Positions 23,605 through 35,200 of a DNA stretch of 64,000 nucleotides are shown here, one piece after another. The notes under the pieces are model-generated. The model saw nothing but the letters and a program-made list of their open reading frames with translations, had not been told where the DNA came from and did no database searches. Position 1 is the first letter of the stretch. Each line of letters opens with the position of its first letter. This stretch comes from Boswellia sacra (lineage: Eukaryota; Streptophyta; Magnoliopsida; Sapindales; Burseraceae): the NCBI GenBank assembly GCA_013180625.2, contig SNVD02007156.1:1-64000 (forward strand), read 5' to 3'. The position numbers were made by a program, and so were the translations under genes.

Positions 23605-25059
23605 ACCACTTCTTATGTATAGGAGTAAAATATAAAACGTTTTAACGATTTAATTTCCCTTCATTGATGTTCACCACCATTCGTGTTTACTGTGCAATAA
23701 ACGTTTTCATTGTAAATTAGAGTGAAGAGTACTAGCAGTCCTATTAAAGTTGGGTGGTAAGTTCAAACCGATTATAAAGAGTAGTGTAGAGTGAACAGAA
23801 AATGAAGTGGAGCTCGACCGGTTGTTAGCTTAGTCAAACACAACTCATCCAAGAACCATTTCCAAACCAAACAACACGAGTTGGCTGAGATCAATAAATG
23901 AGATAGGCGTTGAGCCATCCGATACTGTAGCTCCACTGCGCTGCTCCAACTCAAATCAAAATGCCACTTATGCCACCGTACACATAACACAATCTGAGTT
24001 TAATTAAAATTTGAATAAGTTTGAATATAAAAATTTGAATGATATATTTTTTTTAAATTTTAATGTCTAAATTGAAATGTTTAAAAACTAATAGTTTTAC
24101 AAACACACACATATATATATATATATTTATATATAATATTTTCATTTGGGATTTTATTTTACATATCAAAATTTGTTGACTTTAATGTTTCTAAAAGTGT
24201 ATAATTGGAAAAGAAGTTATTCTTTTAAAGAATTTGATATATGAATAAGTTGAATGACCATAAATAATTTTAAAGATATATAGAAAATTATAATATAAAA
24301 TTAGAAATAAATAATAATATTCCAAAATTAAAATAAGTTGAATGACTACAAATAATGGTAAAGATATATAGAAAATCATAATCTAAAATTAGAAATAAAT
24401 AATAATATTCTAAAATTAAAATATTAAACTATATATAAATTGATCATAAATGAGTTTTTATAAATATATTTAAGATAACTTAAAAGAGAAATAAATGATT
24501 CAGACACTTGTAATCAGATAAAAACTAGAATTTTTATCTTTTTTTCATTGAGATAAAAATATTTTACATTAAATCTTAAGTTAAAAAAATCATAAAAAGA
24601 TCTAAAATTTAAAAATAAATTAAATTCTGACTTCAAACCAAAAAAATAATTAACTTCTAAGTCAAAGCCATATTCTAATTGGCTTCGATGTGCGGCTTTT
24701 CGGTTTTGGAAAGTCTATTTGTAAAGAGGCATGAGCCTCATTAGTCATTTGTAAAGTCTAATCCACACGGTTTAGAGAGAATTCAATTGCCCTCAAAACT
24801 AATATTTACAGACGTTCTGTTCCATCCCTCCATCTTTATATTCTTGCATTATTACCCTTCATACTCATTTTTGACAATATTAACTATGTTATGTTATATA
24901 TGTCAAACTATAAGATTTTTATAATTGAATCTTACATGGTAATTAATTTTAAATGTAAACATCAGTAGTTAAAATATAAAATTTTATTGACATTGATGAA
25001 GTGAGTAATTCCTCATGTAAAAGAACTATAATTAATCAACTTAGATTGAGCTAAATTAA

Positions 25060-25359
25060 GGGGTAATTCTAATTTCCCCCCTGAGGTTAGGCCTAAAAAA
25101 AATTGAGGACCTCAATTTTCTGAAATCTAAGATTGCCTCCTAAGATTACTGTAGTACCGTTAAATTTAACGGAAAATGCATTAAACCGTTAGATTTAATG
25201 AAAAATACTACTGTTTATTAGCGTTAAGTTACTATTTAATACATTTTCCGTTAAATCTAACGGTGCTACAGTAATCTCAGGGGGCAATCTTAGATTTTAG
25301 AAAACTGAGGTCCTCAATTTCTTTAAGCCTAACCTCAGGGGGCAAATAGAATTATCCCC
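25060..25359. mobile_element. MITE (300 bp) with 8-bp target-site duplication
   Basis: Nearly the whole element is one inverted repeat: ggggtaattctaatttcccc at the left end and its near reverse complement ggggcaaatagaattatcccc at the right. The arms continue for about 130 bp and include ccgttaaat/atttaacgg blocks. The eight bases taaattaa flank it at 25052-25059 and 25360-25367. It can fold into a long hairpin. Confidence 0.9.
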
Positions 25360-25367
25360 TAAATTAA

Positions 25368-26858
25368 TTATATATAAGGAGGAAATGTATCTCCAAACAC
25401 TGTATATGATGTAGCTTGATGGTATACCTTAATATTTTGAAGGTTAATTATATAATGGTCCTATTAAATAATTTTAATCAATCAATTATTTTTTTAAGAA
25501 ATTCTTTAATCACTAAATAAAATTTTAAATAATTTTTATATGTAATATTATATAAAAATTTTTTAGTAATGCTATATGTACAAAGTTGATATCCCAACTT
25601 TATATTCCAAGTGAAATGGTTGCTGAAATGTCAATAGACAGTTAATTAATTCAATCAATAAGTGTGACGTATTGTTTCTTGAGATTGTAGGAAATAGGGT
25701 TCAATCTAGCATAAATTATTGTTTTGTTAGTACGTTTTGGCTATCGGATATCTGGACAACAATGTTTATTATAAAAATTATTTTGACTACATTAAATAAT
25801 TATTTTATAAATAGTTTGAACATTAATATAATATCAAACAAATTTTTAGATATTAATCAAGCATGTACCGTTAAATATTAAAGGCACACTAGATTAGATA
25901 AGGATTTTGTCTGGTTTTAACATATAAAAGGATGGTATTGGCGATTAGTAGTTGGAGTGAAGGCCGGCCTTTGAAGTTTCAATCGACTTTTTTGTTTGAA
26001 ACCAAAGATTGAATTGAAGAAGTAATCGTTTATAAACTCCAATATTATTATGAGCTTGTCTTTTATTATAATTTTTTAATTTATTGTCTTGTTTTAGCTT
26101 GCTAATCCATCAATATTTCATTACCACTCACTCAACATTCCTCTTCTAACTCTTCAATTCTAAACTTAAAAGCTGCCGGCTATATGCAAAATATTTGCTT
26201 CAAATAATTTGTCTTTTTCTTGGAAAAAAATGATGCTATTGAAAACAATAACAATTAAAAAAAATACTAGATACCCTTACAATCAGTTTGACACACAAAA
26301 CAAATACTAACTATATTTATACGAAAAAATACAAAAAGTAAGTATATATTTTGAGACTTAAGCAAACCCTAACCTTTTTTTTTGGGCTAGTCAAAGCTCA
26401 ACTTTTTTTTATGCATTATTAAGTATCAAGTTGTAGCCTAAAAATAGTACATATCATATAATGCTTATTGAGTATAGTTAGACAATAAAATAAACATCGA
26501 ATAAGTGGTTGAATAGTTCAACAAGTTGTCGTGTCGACACTTTACAAGTGCATAAAAAAGGGTGTTTGACTAAAATTTAAAATTCTTATTTTATTTTCTC
26601 AATTTATTTTATTCAAAATTAAGTTTTAGTGCAAAAACAATGTTTCAAGTGTTTAAAATAACTTACGTATTATGTAAATAATAAAACTAGTATGAAGGAT
26701 GAAACTGTCAATATATAAAGATGTGGGATGAAATGAGGCCACGACTCAAATCTTATCAATGCTTTAAAGGTACTCTCCTAATTGGATTTTCGCATTCTGT
26801 TAGAGGCTCATTATTTATGGGTTATTCACTTATTCTTCGGTACACCATCAATGTACGG
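25368..26858. other. Non-coding interval with the duplicated BAHD-upstream block
   Basis: 25880-26330 matches 16460-16960 (shared gaaggcc.gcctttgaa, gattgaattgaag.agt, gcttgctaatccatcaatatt). The rest is AT-rich with no gene seen. Confidence 0.6.
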
Positions 26859-28013
26859 CATAGACGAGCCAAGAAGGGGCAAGGAGGGGCAATTGCCCCT
26901 CCTGGATTTGAAATTCTTTTTAGATTTGAAAATTTTTTAAAATATATTATTTAACTTGCCCCTCTTTTTTTTAAATTATAAATTTAATTAAAATTGATCC
27001 TTTTTTTATTGTCACCTCAGTAAATTTTAAATCATACTTTATCATTTGTGATTCTATCTATTTACATAAAATAAGGGATTATGTCTTCTTTCCTATTTAT
27101 TTACATAAAATAAGAAATTATTTCTTCTTCATTTCACTCTACACCTTCACCAAATAAAAACATATCTATCTTGTGTGTTTTGTCTATTTATATAACAAGA
27201 ATTGGAAGTTAGTATATGCAAAAGTAAAAATTTTCTTTTTATCTTTTATTTATCGGTTTTTATCATATTAAACAAATATACTATGATTTAATATTGTTGA
27301 AGATCATTTTTTTTTGTTTTTATTCTTCATCTTGGTTTATAATTTATGGCTATTTACTTATTATCATTATATTATCTATAAAAATGAGACAATAGTTCTA
27401 TGTAGTTACTTTATTTTTTTATACAATGACTTACTAGTTGTTTTCATTATTAATGTGTGTGTCTATATAAATATAAAATTTTTCTAGATTGTTTTAAGGG
27501 TCATGATTTTGAATATTTTATATTTGTTATAATATAAATAAAATAAGCGTGGACGTTATATGCCTCTTCTAATATTTATTTGCATCGTAAATTAAGAATT
27601 GAAACTTTGTTATATATATTGAATTATTTAAAGCTATCAATATTAGAAAATTTTAGATTTATTACTCAAAAGTCAACTATTATTTATTTGGATAGTAAAT
27701 TGCTAAGTTGATTATTCTTATTTAAGAAAGTATTTTTATTTTTTATTTTTTGAAAATTCATTTACATGACTAAATGAGGATCAATGGTTAAATAAAAATT
27801 TAGTTAATAATATTATAAATTAGATATTATATCATACTTTCAAAATTATTAAATAATCAACTAAGTAATTTGACATTAAATTACTTAGTAATTAAATATA
27901 TTATTATTAATATGAAAATTTTGAAATTTTACTGTTCATAAACTTACGTGACAAAAATTTTACTGTTCATAAAATTTTGCCCTCCCTTAATGAACTTTCT
28001 GGCTCCATCACAG
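26859..28013. mobile_element. hAT-like non-autonomous element (1155 bp)
   Basis: The left end catagacgagccaagaag and the reversed right end ctgtgatggagccagaaag are imperfect inverted repeats. The eight bases atgtacgg flank both sides (26851-26858 and 28014-28021). Subterminal aggggcaattgcccctcc and gccctccctt blocks are typical of this group. There is no coding sequence. Confidence 0.8.
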
Positions 28014-28299
28014 ATGTACGGTACACTATTTTCATATAAACTTTATAAATAAATATATAAAAACTGAAAATAAGTATATAAAACTTTTAAATAATTAAAA
28101 AATTATAAATTATCATAATTTACGAGATGCACATCAATATATTGAATAAGTATATAAAATTTGTAAACAATTAAAAATAGTATACAACTTTCACCAAATT
28201 TATATAAAAATTATAAATAAATATATATGTTTGTAATAATTTTTTAATACCTATTTATCACTTTTATAGACATGCATGATGTATAATATATTATGTATC

Positions 28300-29440
28300 G
28301 TAACAAAGGTGGACCAAGAGCTGGGCTACCCCGGGCTGCTTTTTGTGAAAAAAAAAATTATAATATTAAAAGCATCTATAACATCTTAATTTTACTTCGA
28401 CACAGCCCCAGAAAAAATAATTAATATAATATCTGTTTAATTCTTCGTAGTTTAGTTTGCCAAATTCAAAGCTTCAACCCTTATCCAGTGACCTGTCTCT
28501 TTTATGAAACTAGAAAACTGAAACTTCAATAATTTTTCTTTCTTTTTCTCTTCAATCTTTGATTTTAGCTTTTGGAAAACGTTTGAGTAATTAAATGAGT
28601 TATAACCTCTTATTTAAAAAAGAATAACTCATATATTATTTAGGCTTTTAAGGAAATTATTTTATCTATATATAAAATTATTCAAGATTGGAGTTTAATT
28701 GAGAAATTTAATTTGTGAGTTTTAAGACTTAGTTTTAACATTTATTTGATGAGTTTAAACAAATTAATGGTGATGTAGATTATTTGTGAAAGATATTAGA
28801 CTATATATTTTTAATTTTCAAGAATTTAATTTGTGTTAGTGTTTTATTATTTAGATTGATTTGTGGATTTTAAGAATTAGTTTTAATGTCTTATTTTATA
28901 GATTTTGATAAATTGATTGTGATAGATAATATTATGTAGTGTAAGAAATTAAAGAGTGCAATTTGAAGATAACACATTCTATTGGAGTTAGGCTTTTATT
29001 ATTTCATGGCTTATATAAATGATTGTGATGTAATAAACTATCTAAAATTATTTCGGGATATTTTAATATATCTGGATAAAGTTTTAAATAATAATGGTTT
29101 ATAAAATAAATAATTTATTTATGATAAAATTATTTTAATAATATATTCATCCTTTGTATTGATTATAGTCATTTACACGAGATAATTGTTAAATTTTATA
29201 ATGCGATATATTGTAGGGTACAACTTCTGTAGTGTATGAACTATTGTATTTGTATCAGAAGTTTTCTTTTTCTTTTTCTTTTTTATATGTTTGGTATTTC
29301 AGTTTTATTTTTGTTTATGTATTGAATGTGCTATTTTAGAGGTAGGATTTCTATCAATAAAATTTTCTAGCTAGTAACATTAAACTTTTCGTAATCAAAT
29401 TCAGTCCGGTCTAAAAAAAAAATTCCAGATTCCACTCCTG
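28300..29440. mobile_element. Possible further hAT-like element
   Basis: The left end caaaggtggaccaagagctggg and the reversed right end caggagtggaatctggaatt are loosely inverse, and subterminal cccgggctgc resembles related families. Flanks tatcgtaa and tatattgtaa are only roughly alike. AT-rich and non-coding. Confidence 0.35.
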
Positions 29441-29707
29441 TATATTGTAAAGTAAACCACGTACTTTATAATTTCATACGCCAATAATAAGTTGACACCA
29501 AATCGACAAATGGCAAACCAATAGGTGATGAAATGCTGGGTGGCATGGTATTTCATCTAGTCCAGCGGCTCCGCTTTTTCCACTCGACGTCCCGCATCTC
29601 ATGCTCTCATCTACTCCAAGCCCCACACGCGAAGCTTGCCTTGGAAATGGCTTGGCTTGTCACACATGGGCAACGAGCGGTGGGAGCAGCTTTACTCATG
29701 TTACACA

Positions 29708-29750
29708 ACATTATATATATCGATCCAAAGATCACTATATACATATATAT
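29708..29750 (+). promoter_or_regulatory. Candidate TATA region of BAHD gene 2
   Basis: Two TATA-like stretches (attatatatat and tatacatatatatat) lie 120-160 bp upstream of the ATG at 29869, at a spacing similar to that of gene 1. The call rests on motif and position only. Confidence 0.3.
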
Positions 29751-29868
29751 ATGAGAGTTTGGATGGCAATTAGTTCCCGTTACTGCCATTACTTAAAACC
29801 CCATTTCAAGCTCTTAAACAGCTTGTAGGTACTTGGTAGCTTAAACTTCACTCACGAGCAAATTAAGA

Positions 29869-31194
29869 ATGACGATTGACATTGAAGTGATCTCCAAACA
29901 AATGATCAAACCCTCTTTTCCAACACCCGAACATTGTCGCCATTACCAATTTTCCTTTCTTGATCAACTAGCTCCAACTTTTCATGTTCCTTTAATCTAC
30001 TTCTACAATCTTGATGATCATCAAAAACTTAGCAACAATGACATATTGAATCCCCTGAAAATGTCACTGTCCAAGGTATTAACTCACTACTACCCGTTCG
30101 CTGGCCGCCTTGGAGAAGACTATGTAGACTGCAACGATGAGGGAGTTCTTTTCCTGGAGACCAAACTCAGCTGCAAGCTCTCGGAATTCACCGGCCAATC
30201 AGTTCCTAGTGATTTGAAATTTCTGCTTCCGAATGATGACAAACATGATGGTCTCCCCCTCGGCATCCAAGTCAACTTCTTCAGCTGTGGTGGGGTTGCT
30301 ATTGGTGCAATCTTTTCGCACAAGATAGCAGATGGTTGTTCGTTTTTTACATTAATGAAGAACTGGGCTGCAGCTGCTGCTACTGCTAACAGTGGCAGTA
30401 GTGATTTTCTATGTCCAGAAGTGTTTACAGCCGCAGCCGAAATCTTTCCACCAAAAGATAATGGTTGGTTGAAGATGAACCAGGATTTTCTATCCACAGA
30501 GGAGAAGATTGCATTCAAGCGGTTTGTGTTTAGCGGCTCTATGCTAGCTGCTCTCAGGGAAAAATATGCTGATCGTGATAGAACAAGCTCAGGCAGAGAA
30601 ATACATCCAACGCGAGTGCAGGCGTTGTCAGCTTTTATATGGAATCGTTTTGCTGTTTCTACTGAGGCAAAGATAGGATGTGAAAGGCCTTGGAAGTTGA
30701 TGCATATAGTGAATCTGCGCAAGAGGATGGATGTGGATCAACCAGTGTCTGATGATTCTGTTGGGAATATAGCTTGGGGAACAGTAGTACTGGCCAATAA
30801 TTCTAATTCAGAGGATACTGAGCCTACTGCCATAATTAAAAAGATGAGAAATGCCATAAGTGAAGTGAACAAGGTTTCCGTACTGAAACAAATAAGCTAT
30901 ATGGTTGGCGTCTCTAATCAAACACTCGACAAAAACAAGAAACAAGAGGCGCCTGCTGAAGCTGAAGTATTCTTCTATACAAGTCTCTGTAGGTTCCCTT
31001 CATATGAAGCTGATTTTGGGTGGGGGAGGCCTCAGTGGGTGGCTTGGGGTGGCATACATAAGAAGAATTTCGTTGCCTTGATGGACACCAAGAATGGAGA
31101 TGGAATAGAGGCTTGGATTCACTTCACAGAGGAAGACATGGCCAAATTTGAAGCTGATAAAGAGCTTCTTGCTTTTGCTTCCTCTATTTCATGA
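29869..31194 (+). CDS. BAHD acyltransferase 2 (vinorine synthase-like clade)
   Basis: A complete, intronless frame of 441 residues, clearly the duplicate of the gene at 17735 (matching start, motifs and C-terminus EEDMAKFEADKELLAFASS). HxxxD is H151-K-I-A-D155 and DFGWG is at 382-386. Unlike gene 1 it has the usual YYPFAGRL. Relative to gene 1 it has extra residues after NWAAAAA (TANSGSS) and around NNSNSEDTEP, both surface-type positions in BAHD folds. The catalytic motifs are intact, so it is probably functional. Substrate is unknown, and divergence near the acyl pocket leaves room for a different specificity. Confidence 0.94.
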   Translation: MTIDIEVISKQMIKPSFPTPEHCRHYQFSFLDQLAPTFHVPLIYFYNLDDHQKLSNNDILNPLKMSLSKVLTHYYPFAGRLGEDYVDCNDEGVLFLETKLSCKLSEFTGQSVPSDLKFLLPNDDKHDGLPLGIQVNFFSCGGVAIGAIFSHKIADGCSFFTLMKNWAAAAATANSGSSDFLCPEVFTAAAEIFPPKDNGWLKMNQDFLSTEEKIAFKRFVFSGSMLAALREKYADRDRTSSGREIHPTRVQALSAFIWNRFAVSTEAKIGCERPWKLMHIVNLRKRMDVDQPVSDDSVGNIAWGTVVLANNSNSEDTEPTAIIKKMRNAISEVNKVSVLKQISYMVGVSNQTLDKNKKQEAPAEAEVFFYTSLCRFPSYEADFGWGRPQWVAWGGIHKKNFVALMDTKNGDGIEAWIHFTEEDMAKFEADKELLAFASSIS

Positions 31195-32224
31195 TCATGG
31201 GCATTTTGACTTTGGCCGGGGGTACGTTTGCTTGTCATCTTAACTACTGCGAACTTAAGCTAATTCCTTTTTTTTTTTCATTTAGTTTAATCTGGTTATG
31301 TATATTATAACTAAGATAAATAAATTAGCACATTTTAATATCTTTTTTTTTAATCATTTGATGCTACTTCTCCATATTAACCTGGGTCAAAGATATTAGC
31401 ACCGATTTTAATTCTATTTCTTTTCTCCCCCCACAATATAATAACACTTCAGGTGCTACAATCAGCTTCGGGAGTTTAAGCAAATTTTGTAACAATATAT
31501 GGGAGTTGTCAATTGGAACGGATTTGGAGTAAGCAAATTGGAAAAGATCTGAGAGACGTTTAACAAGTCTAGATCTTATTTATTTATTCACTTTGGACAA
31601 TCATTTCTTTTTATCTAATACTTGTTTCAACAAAAATCAAATTTATTATTGATAATAACGATAGTAATATTAATGACGTCCACACTCATGCCAATACGTC
31701 ATAGCAAATTTAGTTTGCTATGATAACCTCTTCCCACAGAATAGGAGATACTCGTAAGCTGTGTTAACGCATTGCCTCATAGTTTGTGTTTTAATATGCA
31801 ATCAAAGTTTATTTCTGAAAGGCGAAAGACCAAGTTTCTGCGTAACAGACTCCTCTAATACTGAGACTTCTTGTCTGGCCAGATTCATATAGAGATTCTG
31901 TGATGTTCCATGGCAAACTCAAAAGAAAAGTCGACCACAAATCATCCTGTCACAACCAGACCCAGTGCACATAAAGTTTGTTTTGTTAATTCATCAATGT
32001 AACTAGTAATAAACATATCTAATTAGTAACAAAATTCCACATATAAGTTGCTCCTTCCCATTACCCCAGCCTCTCCTCTCCTTTCCACAGGCTCTCCATT
32101 CTCATACAAGTTTCTCTGTCCATCTTTCTAAATTGTACTCCTCTTCTAGATACCAAATACTACAAGCTCTATCGTAATTGGTAAGATCCGAAAAGTTTTC
32201 AAAAAGTAACTCACCAGGGTAGCA
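31195..32224. other. Intergenic between convergent genes
   Basis: 31200-31510 still matches the 3' flank of BAHD gene 1 (gggcattttgact.ttggccg, gagtttaagcaaatttt), so the duplication includes the 3' UTR. The remainder to 32224 is the 3' flank of the minus-strand double-PurE gene. No other feature seen. Confidence 0.55.
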
Positions 32225-35200
32225 TTAGGATGCTTGATCATTCAAATAAGATTCCCATCCATCTTTTTGTAGCTTCTCTGTTTTTGTCAAGACCTCATCC
32301 CTTGTGTCTTTCAGATACTGGCTCATTCTTTAGATAAGTTTTGTGGGAAAAATAAATAAATTAGTAGTAGTTTTGCAAAAAGAGTAACATCACTAATTTT
32401 ATATCAAACTTTGAATTATTTACCATCAAAGATGAAGAGGACCATACCTTGCCAGGAGATTAGCATTGCCAACCCCCAACATCCTTACTGCTAACAAACC
32501 TGCATTTGTTGCATTATTTATTGCCACTGTTGCAACTGGGACATCACCATGCATCTGAATCATTGAAAGATAAAAACTCTCTCCATAAGTCAAAGAAGTC
32601 AAATTTCATTTTGGAGAAAAAGATAAAAACAATATTTAGTATATGCAGCTGTACAAGTATAGAAAAATTGGCCCTGATGGAAATAAACAAGCATTCAAGT
32701 TATTCTATTATCTTAATGTCTCCTCGTATCATGAAAGTTATGCATCAAATGAGCATGCACAACAGAACTGCTTCACTATGTTGCTAAAACATACATAAGC
32801 GAAAAAAAAAATATTTACTAAATTTGCCAGACACATCCAGAAAACTACAGTATAAATTAGTCCTTGTCAATAGCAAAAAGTGATCTAAGAAGAGCAACCA
32901 ATAAACAAAAAGGCGCAACTTGCAGATTTCAGGTGTACAAATTTGCTGCTAAACTACAAATTTCATGGACATGAAAGACAGTAGGAAAATGAATATTTTC
33001 AACATCGTGTATTTTATAAATCTAATATACTAAGAGTTAAAAGGACAGACTACCTGCACAATGGATAAGAGTGAATCAATTCCATTCAATGCAGAAGAAC
33101 GCACAGGAACCCCAATAACAGGTAGGGGAGTAAGTGCAGCAACCATTCCTAAAGATCAAGCCAGAGTGCATGTAATCCCACTGAGACAATTTGTAAATCA
33201 CGAGACTCCATATGAGCATGCTAAATAAACTTGCCTGGCAAGTGGGCTGCACCACCAGCACCAGCAATGATTATCGAAGTGCCTCGCTCCTGAGCAGATG
33301 AGGCATATGAAAACATCATTTCAGGTGTCCGATGCGCTGAAACTATTCTAACCTGAAAATCAAATAACATACTGCCTCATCTAGCAGTAATGGTAAATTT
33401 ATAATAAATAAAAAATCTATTAGTCAAAATAAGGTTAACCTCATGAGGTACATCAAATAACCTCAAGATCTTTGCAGCATCCTTCATCACAGGAAGATCT
33501 GAATCAGAGCCCATGATTATCTCAACATGTGGGGTAACTGCATTAAACAAACATACGTCATTTGGAAACCCATTAAGCAAAATGCAGGGAGAATAAATCA
33601 TCAGAAAAGGTTCAAATAAGATCCAACTATCTTTCTGTAGTTTCTCTGCTTTTGTCAAGACATTATCCCCAGTATCTTCCAGAAACTGACTCATTCTGCA
33701 GAGAGCACATGTCCAGTATAAGAAAATGGAAACAATGTAAAAACCATAAAACTATTAGTTAATAATGTACTGCATTTCAATGAGAGAGAGTAATACTTAG
33801 CATTTTATTTGTTTGGCATTTCAATAAAATTTGCACTATTATTGATACGCTTTTTAAGAAACAGAATACTTTGCATTATTTATAGTCACCATAAAGGAAC
33901 CAACCTTGCCAATAGATCAACATCACCATTGACACCCAACATCCTTACTGCCAATAAACCTGCACTTCTTGCATTGTCTATTGCGACTGTTGCAACTGGT
34001 ACACCTTTAGGCATCTGAATAATAAAAACAGGAAAAATTTCCCTAACACATTCTATATAGATAAATTAATTCAAACAAAGAAGTTAGAAAGCAATAAAAC
34101 AGCTCAAATGTCATTTTAAAGAAGAAAATGCAAGAAACCTATTTTTTATGTAACTATATAATTAGACAAGATTTTGACTCCATCACGCACAATTTAATGG
34201 GAAGAAACAAAAATTTATCTGAGTCTGTCATTTAAACACTTAAACATGCTCTTGATATGGGGCACCCCATCAAATGCAGAAGCATGCTTGGGATAAGTTC
34301 ATAGATATCAAAGACTGGGGAAGTATAGTGAATATTTTTGTACTAAGACTACCTGTGCCACTGATAAGAGTGAATCAATTCCATCCAATGCAGAAGCGCG
34401 CAGAGGGACACCAACAACAGTTAAGGGAGTAAGTGCAGCAACCATACCTAAAATCAAGAAATATAATGTGGACCCGTTGAGTAAAATTGTGCACTAGAAC
34501 ATTATACATAGAGTATAATGCATAAACTTGCCTGGCAGGTGCGCTGCACTACCATCACCAGCAATGATGATCCTAATGCCTCGATCCTGAGCAGATGTGG
34601 CATAAGATAACATCATTCGAGGAGTTCGATGCGCTGAAATTGTTCTAACCTGAAATTCACAGAATGCATACTACAAAAGGTTAGAAATGGTTGATATAAA
34701 TAAATAAAAAACATTCCCAATGGTTGATGAGTTCCAAAAGCAAAATGTAATAAGCAAAATATGGAACCTCATGAGGTACACCACACATGCTCAAGATCTT
34801 CACAGCATCATTCATAATAGGAAGATCTGAATCAGAGTTCATGATAATCCCAACACGTGGGGTGACTGCAAAAGCAAAACACGAAGCAGCTTATTTATCA
34901 TGTTTAATTTACTCGATTGAGATTTATTAAAAGATAAAATAAAAGAAACACAGGAAACTGGACCCATCGAGATGATGCTAGTTATGCAATAATTTTTTAA
35001 TGAATATAATGACACCTTAGAAGCAACTAACCTGCAGACTCACTGCGAGAACTTTCTTCAAGTCTTTGGACAAATGAAGCATCCTTCCTACACAGTTTGA
35101 ATTCCTAAATTAAATAACAGACGATCAAATATCTAACAAATATATTTAAATCCACCTTAGAAGGGTGCTTTGAGTTACTACTCAGCATTTTCTTTCACAT

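Larger units (their letters stand above)
23605..31510. repeat. Segmental duplication, copy 2 (BAHD unit)
   Basis: Matches copy 1 in blocks at 23605-23770, 25880-26330 and 29820-31510. The unit is longer here because of a MITE at 25060, a hAT-like element at 26859 and a further probable element at 28300-29440. The 26330-29820 interval, about 3.5 kb, corresponds to only about 0.7 kb in copy 1 (16960-17690). Confidence 0.8.

Noticed and set aside
33377..33694. A separate small PurE gene starting with MSQFLED
   Set aside because: The stretch is an internal exon. Upstream exons splice into it in frame and the 452-codon total fits a single gene.
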